The translations under genes were made by a program, and so were the position numbers. This document shows positions 1 to 12,581 of a stretch of 64,000 nucleotides of DNA, one piece after another. The first letter of the stretch is position 1, and each line of letters opens with the position of its first letter. The stretch is taken from the NCBI GenBank assembly GCA_048013815.1, contig CM106586.1, positions 4,960,001-5,024,000 of the forward strand. The letters are read 5' to 3'. Source of the stretch: Setoptus koraiensis (taxonomy: Eukaryota; Arthropoda). The notes beneath the pieces were generated by a model. It did no database searches. It was not told the origin of the DNA and worked only from the letters and a program-made list of their open reading frames with translations.

Positions 1-617
1 ATAATATACGACTGCAATTCTCGCTTCGAAAATTCTCATGCTCCGTTGTGCCGAGACGAGCAAGTCGATCGGAATTCGGGAAGGCGCGATTTTATTCGTG
101 TCTTTTCCTTGTTGCTTGTTCTATTTTGTTTGCAAAAATCATCGCGCACTCTGACGAGGCTGACTCGCGATGATGGGCACACCGACTAGTGACTCAATGG
201 CAAGCTCAGGGCGATTTTCGCGTCTGGCTCGCCGTGCGCAGTCTGTCGTGTTCGGGCGATACCGTGCCTCTGTTGGGCACCTTTGTGAACCCTCGCAGAG
301 GCGCTCGCCGATGCGCCAACACCGCTGACCGGCCGGCCGGCCGGCTGGTGTGACCTTCAATTTCGAGTGCGCCATAATAATCGCCACACTAATGTCCACA
401 ACGGACGATATCCCGTTATACTGTTTAGTGGGCCCATTTGGGCCCACGAAATATCCGCGCCTCAGGCCGCCGGCTAAGCTGGACTTTGTGGAGCGGTTGG
501 CGGTGCTAGCTTGGCGGTGGAGCGCGCCCACAATACAGAGTGGCTCATAGTTGGTGCGCCGGCATCGCGGACAACGGCGCCAACGATAACGCCACCAGCA
601 CCAGCAACAACAGCACC

Positions 618-682
<65 letters not shown>

Positions 683-2098
683 CTCTGTATCAAGTGCGCG
701 CGCCAGCGAGAACGGGCCGGGCCCCCGTTTCAATGGCCCCGAAAGGACGCAGTAAATGGAGTGGCGGGCCCACATCGGCGCTGCGCTCGCTTCATGGAGC
801 GTGAGCTCGCCGGAGCCCATCGGAATTAATCTTGTCGCCGTTATTGGCCACCGCACAATGGTGGCCGGGCCGGCGGTCCATTGATTGTGGCCAGCACCAT
901 TTATAATCGCATGTGTGTGTGCGAGCTGTTACGTCGTAATATAATCTCTATGCCACAGAGTCTGTCTGGCGGTCGCTTGTGGGCAGCGGCAACGGCAAAA
1001 CTGCTGAGGCCCCAACCGACTATTTTTGGTGAGTTGGCAACATCAAGTGTTGCCGTTTATAAACGCGCAGTCTCTTTGTGAGGGCAAGATTAAAATTCGA
1101 ATGGTCGGCTGGCTGGCCGGCGGCCGGCGGCTGGCGGCTGGAAAATAATAATCTCGAGGCATGGAGGCACAGAGAGAGCGAGATAATCATCAGCACAACA
1201 AATGCAAATTTGTCGGCTGCCGCCAGCGGCGGCCAGTGGCGGACAGCGGCCGAAAGCGGGCCCCATTTGTCGGCCGCTCAAGTAGCAGCTCAAGCAATCG
1301 CCGACGGTCAGTCGCTTAATTCTGGTCACTTCTGGTGGCGCGGCGGAATTGAGCCAGGCTCAAAACTGACCACTTAAGCCGGTGCCAGGAACAATTAGCT
1401 CGCGTGCCGGCGTGACAATTGGGTGGCGCGCCAATTTGGAGCGGCGACTCGACTCACCGCGAATTGTTAGAGCATTCGTCGGGCAGAGGAGCGAAAAAAG
1501 AATGGCAAAGAAGGGGCCAAAGAAAAAGAAATAATGTGTCTGTTTATAACAGTTATAACAGCGGCAACTGCCGCCTGTTATAACTGTGTTACCGTCGTGT
1601 GTCAGTCAGTTAATTGCACTTGTGCGCGAGCCACACGCTTGCACCGGGGCCCCCAAGCTCGCCAATGAGCATCATTACGACGTGCCCAGTTGGGGCCAGC
1701 TGCATATGAGCGGCTTTTGTCATTTGGCAGCTGCCAAACGATTGTTTGTTGTTGGCGCTTAATCGACTCGACCGATTGCGCAATAATGCGCGGGGCCTCA
1801 CTGTCCGCTGTTGCGCTGTCGAACTCGTTTGCAACTAGCACCACACCGGCCAAGCCAGCAGCATCAGCGCCAGCAGCAGCCCACTGACTAAAAACTATTG
1901 AAATTTGTTGTGCCGTCGGAATCTCCGGCTTGCAGTATGACCGTTATATCAAGGTATGTTGCACAACACGATGTTGCCTTACGTTACGCCAAGTTACGTA
2001 ACTTACGTAACTTGGCGCCGACACAGCGGCCACAATAATAAGTGCGACTGCAATAAGTAACTGTAATGATAATAATGATAATATATATATGGACTCAC
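1..2098. other. sequence 3' of the last catulin exon seen; no exon recognised
   Basis: On the gene's strand this follows a GTGAGT donor, so it is intron. I looked for the next expected catulin segment (a conserved HEHRE-like helix) on the minus strand and found no convincing match. It contains a (CAA)n array and otherwise moderately GC-rich sequence with GGCC and GGGCCC palindromes (for example near 330-345 and 430-445). Confidence 0.6.
616..682. repeat. (CAA)n microsatellite
   Basis: About 22 consecutive CAA units. It is translatable as polyQ, polyN or polyT, but it lies in intron and has no supporting exon structure. Confidence 0.95.
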
Positions 2099-2816
2099 CT
2101 GAAGCTCGCTAATGGCCACGTGCACCGTTGAGATATTGTTGGGTCCGCTGAGAAACCAATTAAGTATCTGGAGGGCACAGTATTGAATAGACGACGCTTG
2201 TTGTTGCTGCTGCTGCTGATTACATAACAGCGGCCGCTGCTCATTAACACCAGTTGTTTTGATATTGTTGTTGCTGTTGTTTTGGCCACTGTTACCGCTG
2301 CCTGTGGCAGCGTTGTGATTATTTTGAAAGTCCAACAGTGACATTGGATAAGGTAAGAGGGGCGACGAGTTTTTCGCCTGCTCCAACTGACCGACGCTGT
2401 TGTTGTTGCATTGGTCTAGCGGGTCCGATTGCTTGTTGTTTGTCGGATTGTTGCTTGCCGTAGACATGAACATGGCCGATTGGTGGTGCAGTTGTTGTTG
2501 CTGTTGTTGATTGTTGTGATGGTCAGCGTAACGTTTCACTAGCTGACTCATCAGCGAAGGCTGCTGTTGCTGGTAATGGTTGGTATGCACAATGTTGGTA
2601 TCAAGCTGACGCAGGGGCTGACTGACATATCGTTGTTGCTGTTGGGCGGCTGCTGGTTGCATTTGATCGGAGAAGACACTTTGTTTAATGATGGCCATAA
2701 TAATGCTCATCGAGGCCTTTATTTGCAACAAAACAGAGTCGCGCGTCTCGCGCGCCTTGTCGCAATCGGGGTGCCTGAGGCACGCCTTGGCAGCGCTCAA
2801 TAGCAATATGATTGAC
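2099..2816 (-). CDS. CTNNAL1-like: alpha-catulin-like exon with long polyQ/N insert
   Basis: The exon begins after a GACAG acceptor; an alternative 15 nt further out (AACAG, exon to 2,831) keeps the frame. It ends at CAG before GTGAGT. It opens with LLSAAKACLRHPDCDKARET, the diagnostic match to the catulin motif LLTASKTCLRHPNCESAH, then RDSVLLQIKASMSIIMAII, the amphipathic helix that follows in catulin and alpha-catenin. About 180 residues rich in Gln and Asn then interrupt the fold, with repeated Q4-Q7 and N3 runs. The exon closes with ISTVHVAISELQ, which resembles the catulin helix starting ISSISIFTGIKEF. The later catulin exons are not visible in 1-2,098, so the gene continues past the left edge. 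Confidence 0.85.
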
Positions 2817-4715
2817 CTGTCAATGATCACTCTGTTGTCGTTTGGTTGTGTGTTATTTTGTGGTCATTCGATGGTTATTTTGTGGTTTTTCGGTGGTTGT
2901 TCGGTGGTCATTCGGTGGTTGTTCGGTGGTTTTTCGGCGGTTTTTCAGTTGGTTGGTTATTCAGTTTTCGCAAAACGGACAGTGCGCGCAACCGGAAGAG
3001 CGTTGATGAGGTCGAAAATTGGCCAGCAATGCAGCGCACACAAATCAGCGGTGTGCAACGGAATAACGTTGGTGTCCAGCGTGATTGAATTGTCGAATGA
3101 AGCAAGGTCACGTGAAACAATGAGCGCAGGTTGTTGTTGTTGTTGTTGTTGTTATTTGGTTGTTTGGCATTCGAACCCGTAATCAATGAACGGACGACGG
3201 TTTGTTTGTTGTTACGCAAATAGTTGGTGGGCCGCGTTTCCATGTTGTTGTTGGCAAGTGACGTGTTCGGCCAATGCCAGTTTGGGTGTAATGATGATCA
3301 CGATGGGCCCCAGCACGCGCACGTTGAACGTGCACGATGCGGAAGGAAGGAGCCGCGAGAGATAAATAGAGGTTGATAGAGGTTAGTTCTAAATGGATTA
3401 GTGGTGTTTCGCGATGCCAAACAAAACACAAACATATACTAAAAACGCACAGAGAACGCATGCCAAACTATACTGCTAGCAAGCCGCGCCCCACCATCAA
3501 GAATGGCTAGAAAATATCCGATTCGTTCGGGTGCCAAGTCGCTAGACGCTCGCTCGCTCGCTCGTTTGCTATTGGCGATATTTGCCGCGCCACCTGGCCA
3601 CTCAAACTCAGCACTCACATCGAGGCCAGAAATGGGCTTGGGATTGGCGCGCAAAAAAGATCAATTATTTTGCGCAAATAAACCCAACAAATCCGAGCGC
3701 CTGTAAATATTGGCCTTGTAAATGTGTGTGATTGGTGGGGTCGCTACATGCATGCGGCCCTCTATTCATCTGGACAAACAAGTAGCCCGCCAGAAAAGCA
3801 AACAAACATGCACAATAAAGCCATGCTCTCGCATGCTCCGGCGATTTGCTGTCGCCCGACACAAATTATTATTGCTGAATCGCTAATGGGCACCGAGCCA
3901 CTGGCCAGTTGGGCCCAAACACATACACACAACTGATTGCTGTAAATACAAACTGTGTTGCCACTAGTTTTCCGATAAAAACCTTTTACCCGCAACTCGT
4001 GCAAAGAAGCCTCTTCCATTGGCGGTGCCTCTTCCACGAACGAATGACATTTTCTAGCTGGCAAAAACACACTCAAAAACTGGCTCATTCTCATAATTAG
4101 AGTTCGCATTTGAATCAAAAAACAAACGATCCAAGTGGCACTGGCTTCACATTCTCTCGTCCCAGCTAGAGGTGTATCTCTTTGGTATAGGCAATCTGTG
4201 AATCATAGCCAAATAACAAAAGATTATGGCCGCAAGAAGCCATCCAATTTATTTGGCTATCGGGCAATCATCTTGTGCACGACGCCAATTTAATCGTCTC
4301 ATTTTGCACCGAATTGATTGGATGAAAGCGACATTCAGTCCTAAAAATAGCTGGAACAAGTTCCGGCCAGATCCAAACCCATTCAATTACATCAGAAGCC
4401 ATTGAATATTTTTGGCTCAGAACGGTCGACATTAAGCACTTACATCTGACAATTTTATAAACTAAAACTTGCTAATCTAATAGTGATTGGTTTGCATGTC
4501 GGTGAAATATACCACATGTGTGTCGAAATGATCGCGCTAATCGATCCCAATTTAATGAATTTCTATTTTTATTCAACAAAATTAAACCATATCATGCGAC
4601 ATCATTAGTTTTGGCATAAATAATGATCAGCATCAGCTGAGCAAATAATTGGATTATATTCTCGCTCAATTCAAAATATCAAAAAAATAATTATGAATAA
4701 AATATTGTTGCTTAC
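2817..4715 (-). other. alpha-catulin intron (1.9 kb)
   Basis: It lies between a GTAAG donor (4,715) and a CAG acceptor (2,817). At 2,845-2,950 there is a degenerate tandem array of a TTCGGTGGT-like unit. No gene or transposon is recognised in the rest. Confidence 0.65.
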
Positions 4716-4870
4716 CTATTGACTGCAAATAGTGTTTGCATATCTTGCAGTTGTTCGGTCAACTTCAATTTTGCCTTAGTGTGACTTGCCGGCTTGTTGT
4801 GGTGCCAGAAATTGGAACGTCCATGTTGTATCGTCGAAGCTGATTCACTGGATATTTCGTTGGCCCAGTT
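4716..4870 (-). CDS. CTNNAL1-like: alpha-catulin-like, small internal exon
   Basis: This 155-nt exon follows an AATTTAG acceptor and precedes a GTAAG donor. It begins in phase 0, as the preceding exon requires, and leaves two bases (AG). These complete an Arg codon with the first base of the exon at 2,816. Its C-terminal part, KAKLKLTEQLQDMQTLFAVN, runs into SIILLLSAAKACLRHPDC of the next exon. Together they align with the catulin segment that ends in LLTASKTCLRHPNC. The N-terminal ~28 residues are Ser/His/Asn-rich and unrecognised. The phase fit on both sides is the strongest argument; the short sequence alone would not identify the gene. Confidence 0.7.
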
Positions 4871-5317
4871 CTAAATTGATGTGTTTGTTTAGTATGTGCG
4901 TGTATGTATGTAAAAAGGAAGCAGAATAAGAGAACAGAGTAAGAGATCGATGTGGTCAATATCTACACTGCTAGTCAGTTGGGCTGCTTTAAAAACATTT
5001 TTGCACAAGAATCTATGGTTTGGACCCCACGACGCTCACACGAAAAAATGGCCGGAAAAACGACAAGCGTCGGTAGCTTGAGAAGCCAAGCTACAGTTTA
5101 GACTATTTTGTAACTATGTCAGCTTGAACAAAGTTTCAGGAGTGCGAAACGCTTACGAGGCAGGGCCTCGAATCTGTCTGGAAACGATAAAAATATAATC
5201 GGTACACTCATCAAATGGGATTTATTTATTTATGAAGCACTTAGAGAATTGATTTGGCAATCATTAATTGGGCGAACCACACTTCTTGCAAAGATGATCG
5301 GATAGGTTTACTTATTT

Positions 5318-5585
5318 TTATTTGAAATTTGAAAATTGATACCTGTTCAACGAGAAGCAAAGCGAGAAAGCGAAATTGAAAAAACTTGAGAGCAATATAT
5401 CTCTAATGCTTGCGTAACAGGTACAAGTGAGCTGCAACGATGGGGCCCCTAGTATTACCTCCATTCAACAGTTGCAAATTTTAAATCAATAGACCGCATC
5501 CTCGATCGTTCGAAGCCATACAATAAATGATCTTACTAATCATGATTATGAATCGCTGTTGAAGCGCACGAATTCTTTGTATCTC
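5318..5585 (+). repeat. dispersed repeat, uninterrupted copy
   Basis: The first part (to 5,439) is homologous to 8,205-8,325 and the second part (5,436-5,580) is nearly identical to 9,301-9,444. It therefore represents the contiguous form of a repeat that is split further right by a gene-bearing segment. No coding capacity or terminal repeats were seen. Confidence 0.8.
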
Positions 5586-8097
5586 GATTCGTTTCTTAAT
5601 TTCCAGCCTTATTCTAACTGCAAACGAACGAACTAACTGAGACAAGATTGACACTTTCCGGGTAGACTGCCCGTGCTTCTCTATTACCGTCTATCGTCAT
5701 TTGGACAGTTTTTTGGAGTAAAGCCACGTGATGGACACGTACCAAGTGCCAACGAAAGCCCGTTCGTTTCGTTTGATATAAAATAGATCAGGCCATATAA
5801 ATGAGACTCGTGGCATTCGTAAAATCCACAAATCCGGTCGTTAGAATTTAGTGGCGCTGATATGAAGCTAAGCTCTTGTAACGTGATTATGTGAACTGAA
5901 TACACCACTAATGTGCATGGCAATTGGTGTTGCCCAAATAGACTTTTGTTGATTGATTATCGAGTGATTGAGGCTGAGCTCGTTCCAATTCGCTTCACGA
6001 TTTGCAAAAGTTGGCCGGACCCCACTTAAGTCAAGGCCGACTCTTTTGCTCGTCCGAACTTTGACCCCCTTTGTTTCGCGACTGTATTGAAGCTAAAAAA
6101 TAGCATTAATCCTGTTGGTGTGCTATCTAGGCATCATCAGCGACAAACAGGCGAACGAAAAACAACATCCAGCGAAGAGGCGGCTGAATGTTGTGTGCAA
6201 CTATCTGTCACCGAAAATAACCTCCTTTGCTTTTTTTCTACTAGCACATGGAGCGAATAATTTCTCGGCTCTATTCAATGCGTTTGTTGCCATCAGGATA
6301 TTCTTTTTTCTGGTACAAAACCCTAGAATTCCTTCATCTGAATTTACACGACTCAGAGGTTCGATTAGTCCCAGGTGATGGCGATAAAGAATATTTCGGC
6401 CCCACCGCAGATGTCAGCCACACTTTTTGTGCAGCATCCTGGCCAGAGTGGGTGCAGAGGGCGAAAAAACGAAAAAGCGAAATTTCTGCGCTCTCGTTCT
6501 CTTTCAAAACGAATTTCCGCCCGGTTGCGAAAAGGCCATTGATTCAAAGCGCTCGCTTTGTTCCAAATCGTCATGAATGATCGTCGTGTGTGAATGCAAA
6601 GATATTTTGGCGTTTCCGTATCCTTGAAGAGACCGCTCCCAAATTCCAAATATAGAGCCTCCAGGGAGGCTCAAGATGGATGTTTTGCGCCAATGAAAAG
6701 CACGCGAGACAAGACAGCCCAGGTCAGTGCAAATAAACTACTTCGATGCAGGCCACGTTCTGCCTGAATGGGCCGCAATGAGTGGGGATATTTCTGAAGC
6801 ATCACTCCAAAATGGCGACGGCCTCTTTGCTGATCAGACTGTGTTGAGCCAAATAAATTGCGGACAGAGAAAAGAAGCAACCGAGTTCTCTTTTTGAGCA
6901 TCGTGCCTCTTGTTCGGCCGAAGCATTGTCTCGAAACGGCTGCCAACTGCAGCCCAAAATAAATACCCCGAGCAGCTATGTGAATTATCGAGATTGATTT
7001 CAGTCTATTTAGACATTAATGGCACCAGCTGCGCCCACGCAATGTCCTGGTAGCAGTTGAGGGCCTCATCTATTCACATGGTGCACAAGTTCGAAAAAAA
7101 GAGCCATTGAGAAAAAAGAAAAGAGGCGAATTTGGGGATTTTTTCCCGCCCGCCAACTTCTAACCAGCGCTTGTTTTTAACGCTCCTTCTCGACGCCTTT
7201 TTTCCGCACTCGTTCTTTCAGTGCCTCAGTGCCAGTGCCTCTCTTGTGTTCTGTCTAACGGGACGCACGTATTGTCTCAATGAAAAATGAGACCCTCACA
7301 TGTGTGCGCTGGTGGCCAATGCAGTCAAACAACATGTCCCACTAAACACAACAACGGATGGGCCAGACGGCAAATACCGAAAGTGTGTAAGATTGGCCCA
7401 CTTTTGGCATGCCCATTTCGGCACTTTAACTTTTAATGGAACAACAAATGTGTCGTCGCTACCCCTTGATGCCCGAATTATCATTGAAATATTCCTTCGT
7501 TATTGATGCTATTGTCGTCGTACTTGCTGCTGTTACCTATGTGGCCGATGTTGTCGTCGTAGGTGCCCAGAGTCATACTGGTCGCCGATGACTAGTTATT
7601 GCTGACAGCCCGTCATTGACTAGCTATTGGCGTAGTTCAACGCAAGCTACCTCCAGGCCAATATCAACATTATGTAAATCAAGCTGTCGGCACTCAATAT
7701 ATACTGGCCATAGTGCTGACTACTGACTCGTGGCAGTGGCAGTGGCAGTAAATATAGTGATAATAACAACAACAAAAATATAAACATTGGCATGCAAATG
7801 AACACAGGCACTAGTGACTGCGGGGCCCTGTGCTCTCGATATTTATCTGTCTGCGTCAAAATGCTTGTTTCCAGTTTGAATTTCCAGCCAGACATGGATA
7901 TAGCACACGGAGTGCCAATTGCACCTCGAAAACTGGAAGTTTCCATTGTGAAATCTTCTGCTAGCTTCAATGCGGCAATCACCATACGTATTTTAGTTTA
8001 CTTCACCTGACCATGATTTCGAGGCCGAGTTCTCACGTGCATAAGTATTACAGCAACGCAAGCTCGAGCAAGCTACCGATCGTCAGGATGGCAGAAG

Positions 8098-8099
8098 AG

Positions 8100-8171
<72 letters not shown>

Positions 8172-8175
8172 GATA
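8098..8175 (+). repeat. (GA)n then (ACAG)n microsatellite
   Basis: A run of AG dinucleotides passes into ACAG tetranucleotides. Confidence 0.95.
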
Positions 8176-8204
8176 CCGACAAACAGACAGTCAGAAAAAT
8201 CATC

Positions 8205-8325
8205 AAACCGATTTTTTCATTTGAAACATGAAAGTTGATACTGCAAAAGGCGTAGTAAAATTGAAAAAACTTGAGAGTAGTATATTTCTAATGCCTGTGT
8301 AACAGGTACAAGTAAATTGCAACGA
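8205..8325 (+). repeat. left part of the split dispersed repeat
   Basis: It matches 5,318-5,439, including the shared stretch around AATTGAAAAAACTTGAGAG and TGTAACAGGTACAAGT. Homology stops at ACGA (8,322-8,325) and resumes at ACGA (9,301). Confidence 0.8.
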
Positions 8326-8589
8326 AAGTCTATTGCAGCGAGAAATCGTCTGAAATAATTGTTGCCAAGCGAATGTACTCAGATAGAGAAATATTTGTAC
8401 ATAATCGTGTGTCTGGCCTGAAAGCTGAAATAGATAGCACGCATGCCGAGTCGGAAGCTTTCTCTTGTAACGAACATTCACTAAATTTCACTCGACAAAT
8501 AATGATGATCGGTGGTTTCGACCGATGTTAATTGAAAACTTAATATTCTTTCGAGTAATCAACTAGTAAGGTAATAACCGAATAAGGTG

Positions 8590-9051
8590 ATGATGAAGTC
8601 AGGAATGATCAGCGTTTCATTGGCGCTACTGATGGTTTTCCTGGTTATAACTGATGCAGCTCCTTGTGTAGGGGGCTGGGAAAAACATGGAAGACGAAAG
8701 CACAAAGGTTCCCGGTACAGTGACAGCGAGGAAGGATCCAGTAGGGGATGGTGGGGGGGTTCGGATGATGATGTAGGTAGTGGTCCAGAAGATTTCAATA
8801 CCGATTCCGAAAATACACATAATGGAATAGGAATAGTGCCTGGGCATTGGGCTGATACTCACGAGGAGAAACCCCGCTATATACCAGAGGATTGGTGGCA
8901 ATTTGGTATACCAGAGTTTTTTAGAAGTAAATTTACCCAAGACGACGAAGTACATAGACGAGGTGATGCGCTTTGCAAGAGGAATAATGGCGAGTGGGCT
9001 AAGAAATGTCCAACTTGTTGTGGCTTTCGTCCAGCTGGTTTGGGAAAATAA
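8590..9051 (+). CDS. small secreted protein, intronless, nested in catulin intron
   Basis: A 153-aa reading frame, chosen from the first of two adjacent ATG codons (8,590); the GTG just before it is not a credible eukaryotic start. Residues ~1-22 are a signal peptide (basic n-region, SVSLALLMVFLVI core, small residues before the cut near TDA-AP). The mature protein has five cysteines, one near its N-terminus and four in the last ~25 residues (pattern C-x(11)-C-x2-CC). A basic segment (KHGRRKHKGSR, a possible processing site) leads into an acidic/Gly/Trp centre (SDSEEGSSRGWWGG), and Trp and Pro recur. I do not recognise the family; no toxin or enzyme motif is evident. It has no intron and no canonical polyadenylation signal in the first ~300 nt; AATAAA occurs at ~9,386. 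It is transcribed opposite to the host gene. Signal peptide plus Cys-rich tail argues against a chance ORF. Confidence 0.72.
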   Translation: MMKSGMISVSLALLMVFLVITDAAPCVGGWEKHGRRKHKGSRYSDSEEGSSRGWWGGSDDDVGSGPEDFNTDSENTHNGIGIVPGHWADTHEEKPRYIPEDWWQFGIPEFFRSKFTQDDEVHRRGDALCKRNNGEWAKKCPTCCGFRPAGLGK

Positions 9052-9300
9052 TGAATCTTGTAACTGAACCAAAGTATCCTCGACCCGACAACCTCAGACC
9101 GCACATCATCTTTTAGTCCGAAGAATGATTATTTTACGCCCAATTCAGCCAATACCCAATGAACAATCCTCGTGCGTCATCTAGAAACCAGAATCAAACC
9201 CAGCAACGAAAATGACAGGTCAGTGTCCAAATATGCACGATGTGGATGCTACAAGAAGACAAACACCCAGCAGTTACTATCGGTACAACATTAGTTAGAC

Positions 9301-9447
9301 ACGATGGGGCCCCTAGTATTACCTCCATTCAACAGTTGCAAATTTTAAATCAATAGACCGCATCCTCGATCTTTCGAAACCACACAATAAATGATCTTAC
9401 TAATCATGATTATGAATCGCTGTTGAAGCGCACGAATTCTTTGTGCT
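9301..9447 (+). repeat. right part of the split dispersed repeat
   Basis: It is nearly identical to 5,436-5,580 and begins with the duplicated ACGA that also ends the left part at 8,325. Confidence 0.85.
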
Positions 9448-10085
9448 CTCAATCTCGACAAGTCGCCGATCCATCTATTTCGGAGGTTGTTAGCGAGTGA
9501 CGTGCATGAGTTTTGTCCGTAAATCGACATCCGTCTCGGCGTGGTGTGGGTGCTCGAGCGCACATACCGATCAATTTAGTGAAGAGTCACGGATAATCCG
9601 AGCGGATATTCTTATGTGACAATTTACAATCTAAACTTCATCAGTCTTCAATGAACTGCTGTGCCACGCAGAAATATTGATCGTGATTTCTAGTTGAATC
9701 CGTGCAAAAATGGAAGTGACGCACGCAATCTTTGCGATTGTGTCGAAGAACCGCTAATGCATTCTCTGTCTTTAGCAAGGCGAGCTTCTCGAGGTGCAGA
9801 AGTTAAATCTCGGATGGGAAAATATCACCGTGGTGCTCGCATCGCCTCCCATCTCGCACCTCTGCCCACACGCATGCAAGAAATTATTCCTCACAACAGG
9901 GAGAGCTCGCTCCTCTCTTGAAAAAATTGACCAAGATTTTCTTAGTGTGGAAAGAAACCCTGTCGAGTTTTGTGTGCTCGCTACCTTTTGTCGGTGGGGG
10001 CATGAGGGATGCCCGACCGAAGCCAAAAAGAGCATAGGAAACAGGGAGATAATCGTTGGCGAACATGTAAGACACGTAGACTTAC

Positions 10086-10370
10086 CTTGTTGTTGTCGAT
10101 GTTGTTGGCCTGCATTATTTGTCGGTTATTATGGCTAAATCTGCGACGGTCCACCAGACAGCCCGCTTCCATTGAGGCGACCGCCATCATCGCTTGCTGA
10201 TGATGATTAGTGGCCGCTATTTGCTGCTGGTGATTGGCTGGCAATGACATAAATTGGAACATCAACAGACATTGACCTAGATCCACGAGCTCGTAGCTCA
10301 TTAGTCCGAAAGCCCTGAGTAGTTCACTGTAGTTGGCCACGTTCTCCAGCCTGCTAAGTGCAATGGAATT
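10086..10370 (-). CDS. CTNNAL1-like: alpha-catulin-like, internal exon
   Basis: This 285-nt exon (95 codons, phase 0 at both ends) lies between an acceptor ending CACAG and a GTAAG donor. Joined to the previous exon, the junction reads CKDR followed by NSIALSRLENVANYSELL. That aligns without gaps to the human catulin region NKVLATMERLEKVNSFQEF as I recall it. The next stretch, RAFGLMSYELVDLGQ, corresponds to the FSQFGNEMVEFAHL helix. The remaining ~55 residues are an insert rich in Gln, His, Asn and Met that replaces the short DRQNDL linker of vertebrates. The introns on both sides are long (17.2 kb upstream, 5.2 kb downstream). Recognition rests on colinearity with the other exons and on phase, not on a database search. 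Confidence 0.82.
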
Positions 10371-12581
10371 CTGTGCTCGTGTTCACCGTTTGTCCGTTAG
10401 ATAATTCGTTTATTGGTTCAGTGGGTCGTTTGTTAGTTTGGATAATAAAGATATGGATAGCTGATTAGTAATTGATTAATTAGTGATGCAGTTTATTAGT
10501 CGGGCAGGTTACGTTTAAAACACACACACACTCAAGCACACACGAGAGACGTCTAGACGGATCGGTATTGACATCAAACATTGGCCTTGCTGATTGGCCA
10601 ATAGGAAGAGCGAGCAAACAGATGATCGAGAAAGAAATTAGCTAACAAGCTCGAGTTTATTCAATGATGGCACCAGCGAAAAAGGCCAGCGTATCCAGCA
10701 AGAAGGCACCAACCCAAACCAAGCAAGCAATTTTTGCTTGCTGCCTCGGTATTAGGGCTGCCGTTGCCGGTGTCGTGGGTAAACAACAAACCAATAATAA
10801 CGGTTCTAAGTAGGCAATTGATCTATATCAAATTGTATGCTTGCGTGGTGCTCAAACTGTGTATAACATGGCCCAGTTTTCCTAACCGCTGGCTAGCTCG
10901 CTCGCAAAGCTTCTTTTCGCCCGTGCCGAGAGAGGCTCCCTTAGCGCTAGCTTCCTTTAATAAACAAAGCGCGCTTTCTATCGATACTGTTTATTTATCT
11001 ACCTGATGACGGATCTTTTTGTTTGTGTTGTCTGCTCGTTTGCCAGCCCGAATGTCCCTTGATCCGTTTCGCCCAACTGCTCTCACTTTTCTTTTCTATC
11101 TTCTTCTCGCTCGCTTGCTCGCTCAATGTGGCCACTTTTCCGAGATGCTTATGATATTAGTCCGCTGATATTGGCGCGCTACGTTTCATGGCCCCCTATC
11201 GCAGAAAACAAACAAACGCCATTGCAATTGATTAGATTTTGTCTGGCCTCATCTGAGCGCCCCATCGATTCGATTCTAACCCATTTGAATAACGCCGCAA
11301 CGAATAAACAGCCGGATCTCTCTCGCATATACATGTATAACACTAGTGCAAATAAACTCGAAATAAAACCTTTTCAAAGATTACATTGTGATACCTCCGA
11401 AGCCCGTTATTATATATCTGCTCTGACGTCTGCTATTATCATCCTTATTTGTGATTAGAAAGCCTAGTTATGCATCCCGTGGCGCACATTCAATCAAACA
11501 GATAAGGCCAGGCTCGAGCCAAAAAGAGTGCAAAGATTTCCTGCTAAAAGATTAAAAACAGATGTTGCAGCGCATTTATTAATAATAATATTAATATCAT
11601 AATCAACTAGATAGCCCTTCAAGGAAACCGTTACTAGACAGTGTCTCGATAGAAAAAACTCACCAAAATTCACCAGCCCATTTATTTAGATTGGCCATTG
11701 GGCATACTTTAATGAAAACTGAGCTACTCGAGAGATTGCTAGCAGAGGTGGGCATGATGTGAATGATGAACTTCAATCAGCATTCAAGAACATCTAACAA
11801 AATATCAGGCTCATTCGCGAAACGAATTCTAGCCGACGAGTATGGCCCACCAATGCTACCGGTATATCCGTGATGAACATCTGAACAAAGTATTACTAGT
11901 GTATCTATGGGTCGGTTTCCATGAGATACGAATATAAGCTTGACAAGTTTTTTTTTCTGAATAATTAAAATCAGTTGCACACAGCATTTTGGATCATTTT
12001 TCGGTTTTTTTACTATTACTAAATTCAGAAATTTCAAGATGAATCGACGCTCGTCGTCCACATCAAGATAAAAAAGGCAAATGGAAAAATTCACGAAAAC
12101 AGCCTGCCTTTCGGTTTATAAGATAAAAAAGTGGAAAACTGTTATTTCCGCTGGAAACACACATGATTCAAAAGACTTATTCTAATGGGTCTGTTGTAGA
12201 TACAAACTTTCAGAGTTTCTACTCTACTTGGAAAATTTCGGATCAGAGGCGATTTCGTCATCATTCAATTCCGAGTCGGAATTTCCGACTGATTAATTGG
12301 TAGCGTCAGTGATGAAAATTTTATCATACAAGTCCACGCCGACAATTGAATGTCTAAGAATGGACTTTGAGCAAGTACAGTGCGTATACGGCTTCTTGCG
12401 AGTCGTGATAACGAATTAACGTTAACCTGAACGATTGCCTCAGTTGCGCCACCGTTGATATAAGCAAGCCTAAATGTCTGTTCATTTTGGCGAAAAACGC
12501 TCAATCATCTCCGTTTCAATAATGAAAAAGCATGTACAGGTAAAGTTGTCTCATGTTCGCCTTGGCCGCTGCTCTCTCTCT

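Larger units (their letters stand above)
4871..10085 (-). other. alpha-catulin intron (5.2 kb) with nested secreted-protein gene
   Basis: It runs from the GTAAG donor at 10,085 to the TTTAG acceptor at 4,871. It contains a dispersed repeat present twice, a GA/ACAG microsatellite and the plus-strand gene at 8,590-9,051. The segments 5,600-8,080 and 9,450-10,080 hold no recognisable feature. Confidence 0.65.

Noticed and set aside
1-120. A further catulin exon (TTEHENFRSE in one minus frame, resembling a HEHRE helix)
   Set aside because: The resemblance is limited to a few residues, with no clear splice sites.
139-856. PolyC, polyL, polyN and polyT ORFs over the CAA array
   Set aside because: They are six-frame readings of one microsatellite located in intron.
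8587-8589. GTG as the start of the secreted protein at 8,590
   Set aside because: Animal genes start at ATG, and the next codons are ATG ATG with a complete signal peptide.
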